A stretch of 64,000 nt of DNA from DAOPZC01 sp035353175. Lineage in GTDB: Bacteria; Verrucomicrobiota; Kiritimatiellia; RFP12; UBA1067. The position numbers and the translations under genes were made by a program. Below the pieces are notes generated by a model. The model saw nothing but the letters and a program-made list of their open reading frames with translations, was not told the DNA's origin and ran no database searches. Shown in pieces: positions 26,260 to 37,220 of the stretch; the stretch's first letter is position 1; each line of letters begins with the position of its first letter. The stretch is from contig DAOPZC010000011.1 in the NCBI GenBank assembly GCA_035353175.1, positions 1 through 64,000 on the forward strand. The letters are read 5' to 3'.

Positions 26260-27270
26260 TCAGCTCTGCAGCACGTTGATGCACATGGTGCCGACGATAT
26301 CGTCGTCGCTGCAACCGCGCGACAGGTCGTTCACCGGCTTGGCCAGGCCCTGCAAGACCGGCCCGAGAGCCGTGGCATCCGCCAGGCGCTGGACGAGCTT
26401 GTAGCAGATGTTGCCGGCCTGGATGTCCGGGAAGATCAGCACGTTGGCGTCGCCCTGGATCGCGCCGCCTTTGTTCTTCGCGACACCGACCGACGGCACG
26501 AGCGCGGCGTCGGCCTGGACCTCGCCGTCCACGACGGCGTCGAGCTTCATCTCCTCGAACCGCTTCTTGGTCAGCTCGGCCGCGGTGCGCACCTTGTCCA
26601 CCAACTCGTGACTGGCGCTGCCCTTGGTGGAGAAGCTGAGGAACGCGACTTTCGGCTTCTTGCCGACCATCTTCTGGTAGGAGACCGCCGTGGCGTAGGC
26701 GATGTCGACCAGCTCTTCGGCGGTCGGGCAGATGTTGACCGCGCAGTCCGCGAAGAGCAGGACGGTGTCGCCGGACGCCGTGGGCTTCTTCAGATCCATG
26801 ATGAAGAACGAGGACGCCAGCTTGATGCCCTTGGCGGTGCCGACACAGTGGAAGGCGCTGCGCAGCATGTCGCCGGTCGAGGCGATCGACCCGGCGACCA
26901 AACCCTGCGCGAGGTCCAGCGCGACCATCATGTTGCCGAAGTAGAGGCGCTTGCCCTTGACCGTGGCCATCGCTTCCGCCTCGGTCATGCCCTTGGCTTT
27001 GCGTTTCTCATAGAATGCGGACGCCAGCCTGGGCAGCAGCTCGGAGGTAGTGTAATCGACCGCCGCGAGGCCGGCGGACGCCAGCGTGACGCCGGCCTGC
27101 GCCTCGGCGGCGGCGATCTCCCCGGGCGTGCCCAGCACGATCGGGGTGCAGATGCCCAGGGTCTTGGCTTTCACCGCGGCGGCGATGACACGCGGATCCA
27201 TGCCTTCGGCCAGCACAATGGTTTTCTTCGCCGCTTTCGCGCGGGGAATCATGGAATCGAGAATGCTCAT
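26260..27270 (-). CDS. pta: Phosphate acetyltransferase
   Basis: A 336-residue short-form Pta converting acetyl-CoA and phosphate to acetyl phosphate. Family stretches include IVLAEGMDPRVIAAA at the start, ASTGDMLRSAFHCVG, LLFADCAVNICPTAEELVDIA, KVAFLSFSTKGSASH, DANVLIFPDIQAGNICYKLVQRL and PVNDLSRGCS near the end. It starts 13 bases after ackA with AAAGGA upstream. With AckA it yields ATP and acetate during fermentation. Confidence 0.96.
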   Translation of the reverse strand: MSILDSMIPRAKAAKKTIVLAEGMDPRVIAAAVKAKTLGICTPIVLGTPGEIAAAEAQAGVTLASAGLAAVDYTTSELLPRLASAFYEKRKAKGMTEAEAMATVKGKRLYFGNMMVALDLAQGLVAGSIASTGDMLRSAFHCVGTAKGIKLASSFFIMDLKKPTASGDTVLLFADCAVNICPTAEELVDIAYATAVSYQKMVGKKPKVAFLSFSTKGSASHELVDKVRTAAELTKKRFEEMKLDAVVDGEVQADAALVPSVGVAKNKGGAIQGDANVLIFPDIQAGNICYKLVQRLADATALGPVLQGLAKPVNDLSRGCSDDDIVGTMCINVLQS

Positions 27271-27283
27271 GGAGGGTCGTCCT

Positions 27284-28513
27284 TTATTTTTTCACAGTGG
27301 CCACGAGAATCCGGAAGGTTTCGCGGGCAATCATCAACTCTTCGTTGGTCGGGATCACGATCGCGGACACCTTGGACGTGTCGGTGCTGATCACGCCCTG
27401 AGTGCCGGCAACGGCCTTGTTCTTGGCCTCGTCCAGCTTGCAGCCGAGCGCCTCCAGGCGCGAGACGATGGCCTTGCGGGCCGGCGCGCTGTTCTCGCCG
27501 ATACCGCCCGTGAAGATGATCGCGTCCGCGCCGCCCAGCAGCGTGTTGTAGCCGCCGATATAGAACGCCGCGCGGTGCCCGAACATGTTGAGCGCGTTGT
27601 CCGCCGCGGCCTTGCCCTGCTGCGCCGCGTTGACCGTGTCGCGCATATCGCCGCTGCCGATGCCGTTGATGCCCATGAGCCCGCTCTGCTTGTTGAGCAC
27701 GTTGTCGATCTGGTCGACGCTCATGCCTTTGCGCCCGAGGAAGAAAATGATGGCCGGATCGATGTCGCCGCAGCGGGTGCCCATGATCAGGCCGGCGAGC
27801 GGCGTCATGCCCATGGAGGTGTCGAGCACCTTGCCGTTCTTGATCGCCGCGATGGAAGAGCCGTTGCCGAGGTGGCAGGTGATGAGGGTCAGCTCCTCGA
27901 CCGGCTTCTTCAAAAATTCGGCCGCGGCCTGCATCACGAACTTGTGCGACGTGCCGTGGAACCCGTATTTGCGGATGCGGTATTCGTCGTAGAACTTCTG
28001 CGGAATCGCATACATGAAGGCGTGCTTCGGCATCGTCTGGTGGAAGGCGGTGTCGAACACCACCACGTTCGGCACGTTCGGAAACACCGTCTCGCAGGCC
28101 ACCACGCCGTCCAGGTTCGCGGGGTTGTGCAGCGGCGCGAGGTCGATGCAACTCTTGATGCTGGCCTTGACGTCCTCGGTGATGACCACCGAGTCGGAGA
28201 ACGCCTCGCCCCCGTGCACCACGCGGTGCCCGATGGCATTCACCTCTTTCAGCGACTTCAGCACGCCCAGCTCGGGATCGGCCAGCATCTTGCAGGCCAT
28301 GGCCAGCGCCTTGCCGTGGTTTTCCGCCGCAATGCCCTGCGTCATTTTGGGCTCGTCCCCGCGCTGATACACGAGGTTCGCGTTCGGCGTGCCGATGCGC
28401 TCCACCAGGCCCTTGGCCAGCATCTGCTCCGTGGCCATGCTGAACAGCATGAACTTGAGCGAGGAACTCCCCGAATTAATCACCAGGATCTTGTCGTACT
28501 TTTTGAATGGCAT
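27284..28513 (-). CDS. ackA: Acetate kinase
   Basis: A 409-residue enzyme that transfers phosphate from acetyl phosphate to ADP. It has the N-terminal NSGSSSLKF motif (residues 13-21), GHRVVHGGE, FHGTSHKFV, ITCHLGNGSSI, GLIMGTRCGDIDP and the C-terminal IFTGGIGENS and PTNEELMIAR. The ATG at 28513 follows AAGGACTGATC. It is transcribed with pta. Confidence 0.97.
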   Translation of the reverse strand: MPFKKYDKILVINSGSSSLKFMLFSMATEQMLAKGLVERIGTPNANLVYQRGDEPKMTQGIAAENHGKALAMACKMLADPELGVLKSLKEVNAIGHRVVHGGEAFSDSVVITEDVKASIKSCIDLAPLHNPANLDGVVACETVFPNVPNVVVFDTAFHQTMPKHAFMYAIPQKFYDEYRIRKYGFHGTSHKFVMQAAAEFLKKPVEELTLITCHLGNGSSIAAIKNGKVLDTSMGMTPLAGLIMGTRCGDIDPAIIFFLGRKGMSVDQIDNVLNKQSGLMGINGIGSGDMRDTVNAAQQGKAAADNALNMFGHRAAFYIGGYNTLLGGADAIIFTGGIGENSAPARKAIVSRLEALGCKLDEAKNKAVAGTQGVISTDTSKVSAIVIPTNEELMIARETFRILVATVKK

Positions 28514-28980
28514 GATCAGTCCTTCTCCGCTTCGCGTGTGAAAAAGATGAATGGCGCCTCCGTCGTGCGCCGCAAAAAAACCGCAATAGTTTGCGCTTCT
28601 TTGCCCGCTGATTCAAGGCTAATCATGAAAAAGCCGGACGGCGGCGGGAATAATTGGAGAAAAAGCAGATTCCAAACCGCCCCTCGCACACTAATGAAGG
28701 GCAAACAAACCGCCGCCTTGCCCCCGCCGCCGCCGCCCAGACCGACACAAAGACACTCAAAACACGATTTTTGGCGCAAAAAGGGCCTTGATTTCATTTT
28801 TTTTCGTATTTCTCTCTTTTACGCTTGAAATCGCAGAGGAAAACCGAAAAAATATGCGTTTCTAATAGCCCCAAAAAAGGCTTTTAATGTGCCGGACGAA
28901 GGTGCCCGGCTGAAACCGGCGAGCCTTTTAACAGAAGAAGGCGCCGGAGCGAAGACCAAGGTGACAAGGAGTCCAAGATC
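28514..28980. other. Divergent intergenic region between ackA and fusA
   Basis: 467 bases without a convincing gene. A 93-residue minus-strand frame is low-complexity and has no ribosome site. The middle has a C/G-rich run (about 28720-28740), a TTTTTG-GCG-CAAAAA hairpin and a T-rich tract near 28795-28820. TCTAAT at 28861-28866 is a fair -10 for fusA but has no good -35. The leader before fusA would then be about 110 bases. Confidence 0.4.
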
Positions 28981-31065
<2,085 letters not shown>

Positions 31066-31087
31066 GCGCCTGCCCGCTTCACACGCG

Positions 31088-31121
31088 AAAAAAGGCCGCC
31101 CCGCAACGGGCGGCCTTTTTT
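31088..31121. terminator. Strong bidirectional terminator (fusA / hsp20)
   Basis: AAAAAA, an 8-bp GC stem (GGCCGCCC with GGGCGGCC), a 6-base loop and TTTTTT make a near-perfect hairpin that works on both strands. It lies 23 bases after the fusA stop and 14 bases after the end of the convergent hsp20 gene. Confidence 0.9.
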
Positions 31122-31134
31122 GTTCCAAGGGCCC

Positions 31135-31647
31135 TCACTGCGCGCTGACCTCGATGCGCTTGCGCTGGGCCTTGACCTGCTCCGTCTTCGGCAGCGTCAG
31201 CGTCAACACGCCTTTCTTGAACTGGGCCTTGGCGTTCTCGCGGTCCACCCCCTCCGGCAAGGCGAAGGTGCGGCAGAATTGGCCATAGCTCATCTCCGAG
31301 ACGTGATAGTCGCGCCGTTTTTCCTCGTGCTCGCGCCGCTTCTCGCCCCGGATCGTCAGCGTGTGCCCTTCGAGACTGACCTCGATGTCCTTCTCATCCA
31401 TCCCCGGCAGCTCCGCCTTGACGCGGAACTCGTCGTCCGATTCCGACACTTCGAAACCGGGCGAGCCCGTCAGCCATTTGGCCTCGCGCCGCATCAGCGG
31501 CCCGGAGGGGAACATCTCTTCGAACCCTTCAAAGAAGTCCTCGAACAGGTCGTCCATCCGCCTGTGCAACAGATCGACCGCCTGACTCTTGCGCCGCTCC
31601 GGCACCAGGCCTTCGTCTCTCCTTCTCCAAGGTCGCAGATCTTTCAT
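31135..31647 (-). CDS. Hsp20-family small heat-shock protein
   Basis: A 170-residue chaperone that holds unfolding proteins. The alpha-crystallin domain spans about residues 65-165: FEVSESDDEFRVKAELPGMDEKDIEV, LTIRGEKR, and the closing GVLTLTLPK motif. The N-terminal arm is rich in Phe, Arg and Glu. The start at 31647 is fixed by a perfect AGGAGG seven bases upstream. The upstream region is AT-rich, but I could not identify a heat-shock promoter with confidence. Confidence 0.93.
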   Translation of the reverse strand: MKDLRPWRRRDEGLVPERRKSQAVDLLHRRMDDLFEDFFEGFEEMFPSGPLMRREAKWLTGSPGFEVSESDDEFRVKAELPGMDEKDIEVSLEGHTLTIRGEKRREHEEKRRDYHVSEMSYGQFCRTFALPEGVDRENAKAQFKKGVLTLTLPKTEQVKAQRKRIEVSAQ

Positions 31648-31888
31648 GGCGATCCTCCTTTCTTGAATCCGGTTGCCGCGGCTATGCCGAGCAACCACCT
31701 CTACTCAAGCATCAAGGATACCAAACCACCTATAAAAGTTCTTACCTTATTGATATATAGATATTTAAGACCTAACCTTGAGCGCCGCGGACGGCCCCGG
31801 ATAGAGTCATATTGACGCATATTCCACGACCTCAAAAGAACATTTTGTCACGGGCCTGAGTGCCGGCGTCCGCATCACTCGGGCCGCG

Positions 31889-32539
31889 TCATCCGGGAGG
31901 AGCCGGCGGCGGCAGGTGGCGCTCCACCCAGGCCACGATTTCGCGGCCGACATCGAGCTTGCTCTGCAGCGGCAGCGACCGCGGATCCTCGGCAACCGCG
32001 ATGAAGGTCACCCGGTTGGTATCCACCGCGAAGCCGGCGTCCGGCCGGGTCACGTCGTTCGCGACGATCAGGTCGAGGCCCTTCGCCTCCAGCTTGCGCT
32101 GAGCCTCCGCCAGCGGATCGCCCGTCTCGGCCGCGAACCCCACGAAAAGCCGATGCGCCTTGAGCGGGCGAACCGTCTTCAGGATATCGGGGTTGGGCTC
32201 CAATTCGATCACCGGCGCCATGGCCGCCTTCTTGAGCTTGGTCTCGCTCACCTGCCGGGGACGCCAGTCGGCCACGGCGGCCGACATGACCAGCGCATCC
32301 TGGTCGGGGAGCAGCCGCCGGATCGCGGCGAGCATGTCGCGCGCGCTCACCACGTCCACGCGGACCACGCCCTGCGGCGTCGCCAGGGAGACGGGGCCGG
32401 CGACCAGCGTGACGGCGTGCCCGCGCTCTGCGGCGGCCTGCGCGACCGCGAAACCCATCTTGCCCGTCGAGCGGTTGCTGAGGAAGCGGACCGGGTCGAG
32501 GTGCTCGCGCGTGGGGCCCGCGGTGATGAGGATTTTCAT
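31889..32539 (-). CDS. coaB: Phosphopantothenate-cysteine ligase, stand-alone CoaB
   Basis: 216 residues matching only the C-terminal half of the usual bifunctional CoaBC (Dfp): ILITAGPTREHLDPVRFLSNRSTGKMG, DALVMSAAVADWRP, KLKK, and IVANDV. It joins 4'-phosphopantothenate to cysteine in CoA synthesis. No CoaC flavoprotein decarboxylase domain is present or encoded next to it, so that half must lie elsewhere in the genome. The start at 32539 (MKILITAGPT) matches the domain start. Confidence 0.88.
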   Translation of the reverse strand: MKILITAGPTREHLDPVRFLSNRSTGKMGFAVAQAAAERGHAVTLVAGPVSLATPQGVVRVDVVSARDMLAAIRRLLPDQDALVMSAAVADWRPRQVSETKLKKAAMAPVIELEPNPDILKTVRPLKAHRLFVGFAAETGDPLAEAQRKLEAKGLDLIVANDVTRPDAGFAVDTNRVTFIAVAEDPRSLPLQSKLDVGREIVAWVERHLPPPAPPG

Positions 32540-32563
32540 GGGTTTTATGTTACACGGTTTACA

Positions 32564-32593
32564 TTGACAATTCAACATGGGGGTTGTGATAAT
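32564..32593 (+). promoter_or_regulatory. Sigma-70 promoter of the MFS-kinase operon
   Basis: A perfect TTGACA (32564-32569), an 18-base spacer and GATAAT (32588-32593) with a TG extension immediately upstream. Transcription would start near 32600, about 117 bases before the MFS start codon. The spacer holds a small CAAC...GGTTG inverted repeat that could be an operator. Confidence 0.65.
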
Positions 32594-32716
32594 AGCCCGC
32601 ACAATAAGTCAGTGGCACAGGCGTGGGCCGCGGGCAAGCGCTTTGCAGGGCCACCGCCAACGGGCCGGAAAACAGCGCGGCGCGCATCAGCGTGCGCCGC
32701 AACAAGGGAGCAGGGT

Positions 32717-33940
32717 ATGCCGAACACGATGCCGATGGGGACGCGCGTCAAACTGAGCGCGATGATGTTCTTGCAGTTCATGATGTTTGCTGTTTTCTGG
32801 GGCGCGCTGGCCACCTATGTGACGAACAACAAGTGGGACGCCATGAAGCCGTGGATCCTCAGCACCATGCCGCTCGGCGCGCTGGCCTCCCCGGTGATCG
32901 GCATGATCGCAGACCGCTTCTTCAACAGCGAGAAGGTGCTGGCCTTCTCGAACCTGCTGTGCGGCCTGATGCTCTTCATGGCCGGACGCGCCACGACCGG
33001 CACGGAAGTCTTCATCTATCTGCTGATCGCGCTGCTCTTCTACATGCCGACGTGGAGTCTCACCGCGTCGATCGCCATGGCCAACAGCCCGGCCGAGCAG
33101 TTCCCCCAGATCCGCGTCTTCGGCTCGATCGGCTGGGTGGCCTCGATGGTGTTCAGCATTGTAGCGCTCAAGGCGTTCGGCGCGAACATCGACGGCACGT
33201 CGATTCCCTTCTACTGCGGCGCGGGCGTCGCGGTGATCGGCGCGGCGGTCGCCCTGCTCTGCCCGCCCACGCCGCCCAAGGGCAAGGGCCAGCCGCTCTC
33301 GGTGGTCGACGCGCTGGGCCTGCGTGCCGTGTCGCTGATGAAGGACAAGAACTTCGCGATCTTCATGCTGGTCTCGTTCGTGGCGATGATCCCCTTCAAC
33401 ATCCACTTCGCGTTCCTCTCCGACTTCCTCGCGGCCAAGGGCTTCAAGCTGCTGACGGCGACCAACTACATCGGCCAGGCGGCGGAGATGGGCTTCATGC
33501 TGCTGGTGACCGTGGCGATGCGCAAGTTCGGCGTGAAGTGGTCCATCGTCGCGGGCCTCGCCGCCATGGTGGTCCGCTACGGGGCCTACTATCTGGGTGC
33601 GGGCGACATGCTGCCGGCGATCTACGTGGGCATCCTCGTGCACGGCATCATCTTCGGGTTCTTCATCGTGGGCGGCCAGATCTTCGTGGGCAAATCGGCG
33701 CCAGCCGACATGCAGAGCCAGGCGCAGGGCTTCTACGGCCTGATGACCTTCGGCTTCGGCTCCCTCATCGGCACCTTCGCGAACAACGGCCTGATCAACT
33801 TCTTCACCAAGCGCAATGCCGCCGGCGTGCTGGAAGGCTCGTGGGACAAGGTGTGGCTGGTGACGCTGGCGTGCTCGCTCGTCCTGCTGGTCGTCATGGC
33901 GGTTTTCTTCAACCCGAAGCTTGAGGAAAAGAAAGCTTAG
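32717..33940 (+). CDS. MFS transporter, nucleoside:H+ symporter (NHS)-like
   Basis: A 407-residue permease with about 12 helices. NHS/LacY-type features are the N-terminal MMFLQFMMFAVFWGALATYV, SPVIGMIADRFF in loop 2-3, and RVFGSIGWVASMV in helix 5. The start at 32717 has AAGGGAG nearby; the frame continues far upstream through coaB sequence and is not used. It ends 2 bases before the FGGY kinase gene, so the kinase probably traps the imported sugar or sugar alcohol. The substrate is unknown. Confidence 0.85.
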   Translation: MPNTMPMGTRVKLSAMMFLQFMMFAVFWGALATYVTNNKWDAMKPWILSTMPLGALASPVIGMIADRFFNSEKVLAFSNLLCGLMLFMAGRATTGTEVFIYLLIALLFYMPTWSLTASIAMANSPAEQFPQIRVFGSIGWVASMVFSIVALKAFGANIDGTSIPFYCGAGVAVIGAAVALLCPPTPPKGKGQPLSVVDALGLRAVSLMKDKNFAIFMLVSFVAMIPFNIHFAFLSDFLAAKGFKLLTATNYIGQAAEMGFMLLVTVAMRKFGVKWSIVAGLAAMVVRYGAYYLGAGDMLPAIYVGILVHGIIFGFFIVGGQIFVGKSAPADMQSQAQGFYGLMTFGFGSLIGTFANNGLINFFTKRNAAGVLEGSWDKVWLVTLACSLVLLVVMAVFFNPKLEEKKA

Positions 33941-33942
33941 CC

Positions 33943-35448
33943 ATGGCACGTTATCTCCTCGGGGTCGACAACGGCGGCACGATGTCCAAAGCGGCGGTCT
34001 TCACGGAAGACGGCCGCGAGCTGTCCGCGTCCGGTCGCAAGGTCGAGATCCTTGAGCCGCACCCCGGGTGGTCGGAACGCGACATGGACGCCATGTGGCG
34101 CGGCACCGCCGAAGCCATCCGCGAGGCGGTCGCGGCGTCGGGCGTGGACGCGGCGGAGATCGTTTGCGTCGCCTGCGCCGGCCACGGCAACGGGCTCTAC
34201 CTGATCGATGCGGACGGCCACCCCGTCCGCAACGGCATCAACTCCATGGACAGCCGCGCGGAGGGCATCATCGCGCAGTGGAGGGCGGAGGGCGTTGACG
34301 CGCGCGCCCTGCCCAAGACCGCGCAGTGCATCTGGCCCGCGCAGCCGAACGCCCTGCTGGCGTGGCTGCGCGACCACGAGCCCGAATCCGTCACGCGCGC
34401 CTCTGCGGTGCTGATGGCCAAGGACTTCATCCGTTTCATGCTCACCGGCGAGGCGAAGATGGAACTCACGGACATGAGCGGGACGAGTCTCATGAACGTG
34501 GTCACCGGCCGCTACGACGACGCGGTGCTGGCGCTCTTCGGCATCCCCGAGATGAAGCGCCTGCTGCCGCCGCTCGTGAAGACGGCGGACCTCTGCGGCG
34601 CCGTCACGGCGGCGGCCGCCGCCGCAACCGGTCTCAAAGCCGGCACGCCCGTGGCCGGCGGCATGTTCGACATCGACGCCTGCGGCCTGGCCTCCGGCTG
34701 CGTGGACGAGCGCCAATTCGTGATGGTGGCCGGCACGTGGGGCAACAACCAGTACATCGCGCGGCAGCCGCTCGTCGATAAGGGGCTCTTCATGACCTCC
34801 TGCTACAGCATGCCGGGCTGGTACCTGATGCTCGAAGGCAGCCCCACAGGCGCCGGCAACCTGGAGTGGTTCATCGGCGAATTCCTCGGCGATAAAAAAG
34901 AGCTGCTTCGGCGCGAAGGGCAAGGGTCGGTCTATGCGTGGTCCGATGCGGCCGTCGCCGCGAAGGTTCCGCGGGAAAACGACCCGCTCTTCCTGCCCTT
35001 CCTCTATGGCTCGAACGTCGGCTATCCGGCCAAAGCCTGCTTTCTCGGGCTCGAAAGCCGACACACGCGCGAGGACGTGCTGCGCTCGGTTTACGAAGGG
35101 TGCATTTTCTCGCACAACACCCACCTGCAGCGGCTCTACGCCTTCCGTTCAAAGCCGGACGTCATCCGGCTGACCGGGGGTGCGGCGCGCAGCACGGTGT
35201 GGTCGCAGATGTCGGCGGATATCTTTCAGGTCCCGGTCGAGATCCCCGACGGCACCGAGCTCGGCGCGCTGGGCGCCGCGGTCGCGGCGGCCGTGGCCAG
35301 CGGCATCTACCCCTCTTTCGAGACCGCCGTGGCGTCCATGACCCGTGTCGCGAGGCGCCACGAGCCCGACGCCGCGCGCCGCGACATCTACGCGCTGCGG
35401 TACGCCAAGTACCTCAAGGCGGTCTCCGCCTTGCGCGAGTATTTCTAA
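33943..35448 (+). CDS. FGGY-family carbohydrate kinase (L-xylulokinase-like)
   Basis: A 501-residue ATP-dependent sugar kinase. The N-terminal phosphate loop is GVDNGGTMSKAAVF (residues 7-20). CAGHGNGLYLID and NSMDSRA resemble L-xylulokinase (LyxK) proteins. The C-terminal FGGY-type signature region is VIRLTGGAARSTVWSQMSADIFQVPVEIP followed by ELGALGAAVAAAVA. It is co-transcribed with the MFS transporter. L-xylulose, D-xylulose or a related pentulose are candidates; the specificity cannot be fixed by reading. Confidence 0.85.
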   Translation: MARYLLGVDNGGTMSKAAVFTEDGRELSASGRKVEILEPHPGWSERDMDAMWRGTAEAIREAVAASGVDAAEIVCVACAGHGNGLYLIDADGHPVRNGINSMDSRAEGIIAQWRAEGVDARALPKTAQCIWPAQPNALLAWLRDHEPESVTRASAVLMAKDFIRFMLTGEAKMELTDMSGTSLMNVVTGRYDDAVLALFGIPEMKRLLPPLVKTADLCGAVTAAAAAATGLKAGTPVAGGMFDIDACGLASGCVDERQFVMVAGTWGNNQYIARQPLVDKGLFMTSCYSMPGWYLMLEGSPTGAGNLEWFIGEFLGDKKELLRREGQGSVYAWSDAAVAAKVPRENDPLFLPFLYGSNVGYPAKACFLGLESRHTREDVLRSVYEGCIFSHNTHLQRLYAFRSKPDVIRLTGGAARSTVWSQMSADIFQVPVEIPDGTELGALGAAVAAAVASGIYPSFETAVASMTRVARRHEPDAARRDIYALRYAKYLKAVSALREYF

Positions 35449-35490
35449 GCGAACGGCACGCGGGCCACGCCCGCAGAAGGAGAAAAGATC

Positions 35491-36459
35491 ATGGAGAACC
35501 GCACACAGTGCCCCATCTGCCGTACGACGAACGTCGCGCACACGGGCGCCGGGTCCAACACATCCGAAATCCACTGCCCCAGATGCGGGCGTTTCCAGAT
35601 CCAGACGCTGGCCGAAACCCAGCTCATGAACAGCCCGCCGGCCTTCCCGCCGCAACACCTGCTTTCAGGCCTTTGCCGGAACACGTGGGAAATCCTGGGC
35701 GAGCGGCTGCTGATCACCGTCGACCTGTTCAAATCCTGGGCCGAGCTCGACAAAGCCGCGAAAATCGCCGTGCCGCGCGACACCGACGTGGCCACCAAAA
35801 GCGACTACCTACTCCGATATCTCCGCCGCCGCTCGAAGTCGCTCGCCGACGCGGTTCCGCTCACGCCGGCTGAGCTCGCGGTCGGGTTCTGCACCAACAA
35901 GAACGAGCTGCTTTTCTGCCTGCGCTACTTGGCCGCCAAAGGCCTCGTCGAGGAAGACACCGTCCAGCGCAAAGGCCAGCAGCAGGGCGGCGGCCTCACG
36001 TACAGCCTCACGCCCGCCGGCTGGGCCACGCTCGACACCGCGCGTTCCCCCGCCTCCCCGCCTCTCGCCGCCGTCGCCTTGTCGCTCGACAAAGAGAGCG
36101 ACACCGTCTGGACGCAAGGCCTGTCGGCGGGCATCCAGACCGCAGGCTATACGGCGGTCCGCCTCGACAGCCGCGAACACGCCAACAAAGTGACCGACGA
36201 GCTGATCGTCGACCTGCGCCGCGCCGCGATCGTGGTGGCGGATCTCACCGGCCAGTCGCCGCTCGCCTTTTTCGAGGCGGGCCTCGCCATCGGGCACGGC
36301 AAGCCGGTCTTCTGGACCTGCGAAGAAAGCGAGGCGCGTGACAAAAAGCTCTTTCTCGAGACGCGCCAGTACGTGGTCACCACCTGGACGCGCGACAAGC
36401 TCGACGATTTCGCGCGCCGTCTAGCGCAGCGCATTGAAGCCGCGATCGGACGTCCGTAA
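35491..36459 (+). CDS. Zinc-ribbon / winged-helix / deoxyribosyltransferase- or TIR-like protein
   Basis: 322 residues with an unusual domain order. Cys7, Cys10, Cys29 and Cys32 form a zinc ribbon. Residues about 123-180 look like a winged helix (LTPAELAVGFCTNKNELLFC, then LRYLAAKGLVEED). Residues 193-320 resemble the nucleoside 2-deoxyribosyltransferase/TIR-like fold: AVALSLD, SAGIQTAGYTAVRLDS, VVADLTGQSPLAFFEAGLA with Glu262 in the catalytic position, then GKPVFW. It follows the FGGY kinase by 42 bases. The mix suggests a nucleic-acid-sensing protein with an N-glycosidase or nucleotide-binding effector. Function is inferred, not known. Confidence 0.6.
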   Translation: MENRTQCPICRTTNVAHTGAGSNTSEIHCPRCGRFQIQTLAETQLMNSPPAFPPQHLLSGLCRNTWEILGERLLITVDLFKSWAELDKAAKIAVPRDTDVATKSDYLLRYLRRRSKSLADAVPLTPAELAVGFCTNKNELLFCLRYLAAKGLVEEDTVQRKGQQQGGGLTYSLTPAGWATLDTARSPASPPLAAVALSLDKESDTVWTQGLSAGIQTAGYTAVRLDSREHANKVTDELIVDLRRAAIVVADLTGQSPLAFFEAGLAIGHGKPVFWTCEESEARDKKLFLETRQYVVTTWTRDKLDDFARRLAQRIEAAIGRP

Positions 36460-36474
36460 GCCGGAGACTCCGGT

Positions 36475-37209
36475 TCACTTCTCGGGCCACGCCTCCAGGG
36501 CCGCCTCCGCAAAAGCGGCGAGGTCGGGATAGCAAAGCGTGGCGACGCGGTCGAGCGGCGTCGGCTGGGCGTTGACAATCACCAGCTCGCCGCCCGCGCG
36601 CACCGTCAACGGCGGAACCGACGCGGCCGGATGCACGGTCAGCGAGGAGCCGAGCACGAGCATCAGGTCGGCCTTCTGCGCCAGCGCCACCGCGCCCTCG
36701 AACGCGCGCTCCGGCAGCATCTCCCCGAAAAAAGTGATGTCGGGCTTGTAGGCCTCGCCGCAGTGTTCGCAGCGCGGCACGTCGGTCTTTTCCAACAGGG
36801 CGCAGATCGCGGCGAACGTTTTTTCGCGGCCGCAGCCGAAGCAGTGGTGCAGGACCGGCGAGCCGTGCACTTCGTACACCGTCCGCGAACCCGCCTTCTG
36901 GTGCAGCATGTCGATATTCTGCGTGATCACGCCTTTGACGAGGCCCGCCCGCTCCAAGCTCGCGACCGCGCGATGGACGGGGCCGGGCCTGAAGCGCTTG
37001 AGGCCGTAGACCAGCTCCCGGCAGCCCTTGTAGTACACCGAGGGATCGCGCCGGAACCAGTCGATGTCGAAAATGCGTTCGGCATCCGGCTGTTTGTAGA
37101 GGCCCTGCGGGCCGCGGAAATCCGGAATGCCGCAGAGCGTCGACACGCCCGCCCCCGTAAAGACCGCGACACATCGGGCCCGTCCGATTTTTTCGATGAC
37201 CCGCCGCAT
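36475..37209 (-). CDS. Sir2-family NAD-dependent protein deacylase
   Basis: A 244-residue sirtuin. It has the NAD loop GAGVSTLCGIPDFRGP (about 18-33), the TQNIDMLH motif, catalytic His in VHGSP, four zinc cysteines (CFGCG and CEHCG) and the C-terminal GSSLTVHPAA. It removes acyl groups from lysines using NAD. All canonical residues are present, so it is a CobB-like enzyme, not a degenerate defence SIR2. It starts 11 bases after the Gfo/Idh gene and converges on the deoxyribosyltransferase-like gene, 15 bases away. Confidence 0.92.
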   Translation of the reverse strand: MRRVIEKIGRARCVAVFTGAGVSTLCGIPDFRGPQGLYKQPDAERIFDIDWFRRDPSVYYKGCRELVYGLKRFRPGPVHRAVASLERAGLVKGVITQNIDMLHQKAGSRTVYEVHGSPVLHHCFGCGREKTFAAICALLEKTDVPRCEHCGEAYKPDITFFGEMLPERAFEGAVALAQKADLMLVLGSSLTVHPAASVPPLTVRAGGELVIVNAQPTPLDRVATLCYPDLAAFAEAALEAWPEK

Positions 37210-37220
37210 GGCCGCCCCCG

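Noticed and set aside
28516..28797. 93-residue minus-strand frame upstream of ackA
   Set aside because: Composition is odd (glycine run, many Phe/Cys), there is no ribosome site, and it lies in the promoter region.
31916..32716. N-terminal extension of the MFS transporter frame
   Set aside because: It is antisense to coaB; the promoter at 32564-32593 and the ribosome site before 32717 place the start at 32717.
36475..37209. Sirtuin considered as a defence NADase
   Set aside because: All deacylase residues and the four zinc cysteines are present, as in CobB; defence SIR2 domains are usually longer and lack the zinc motif.
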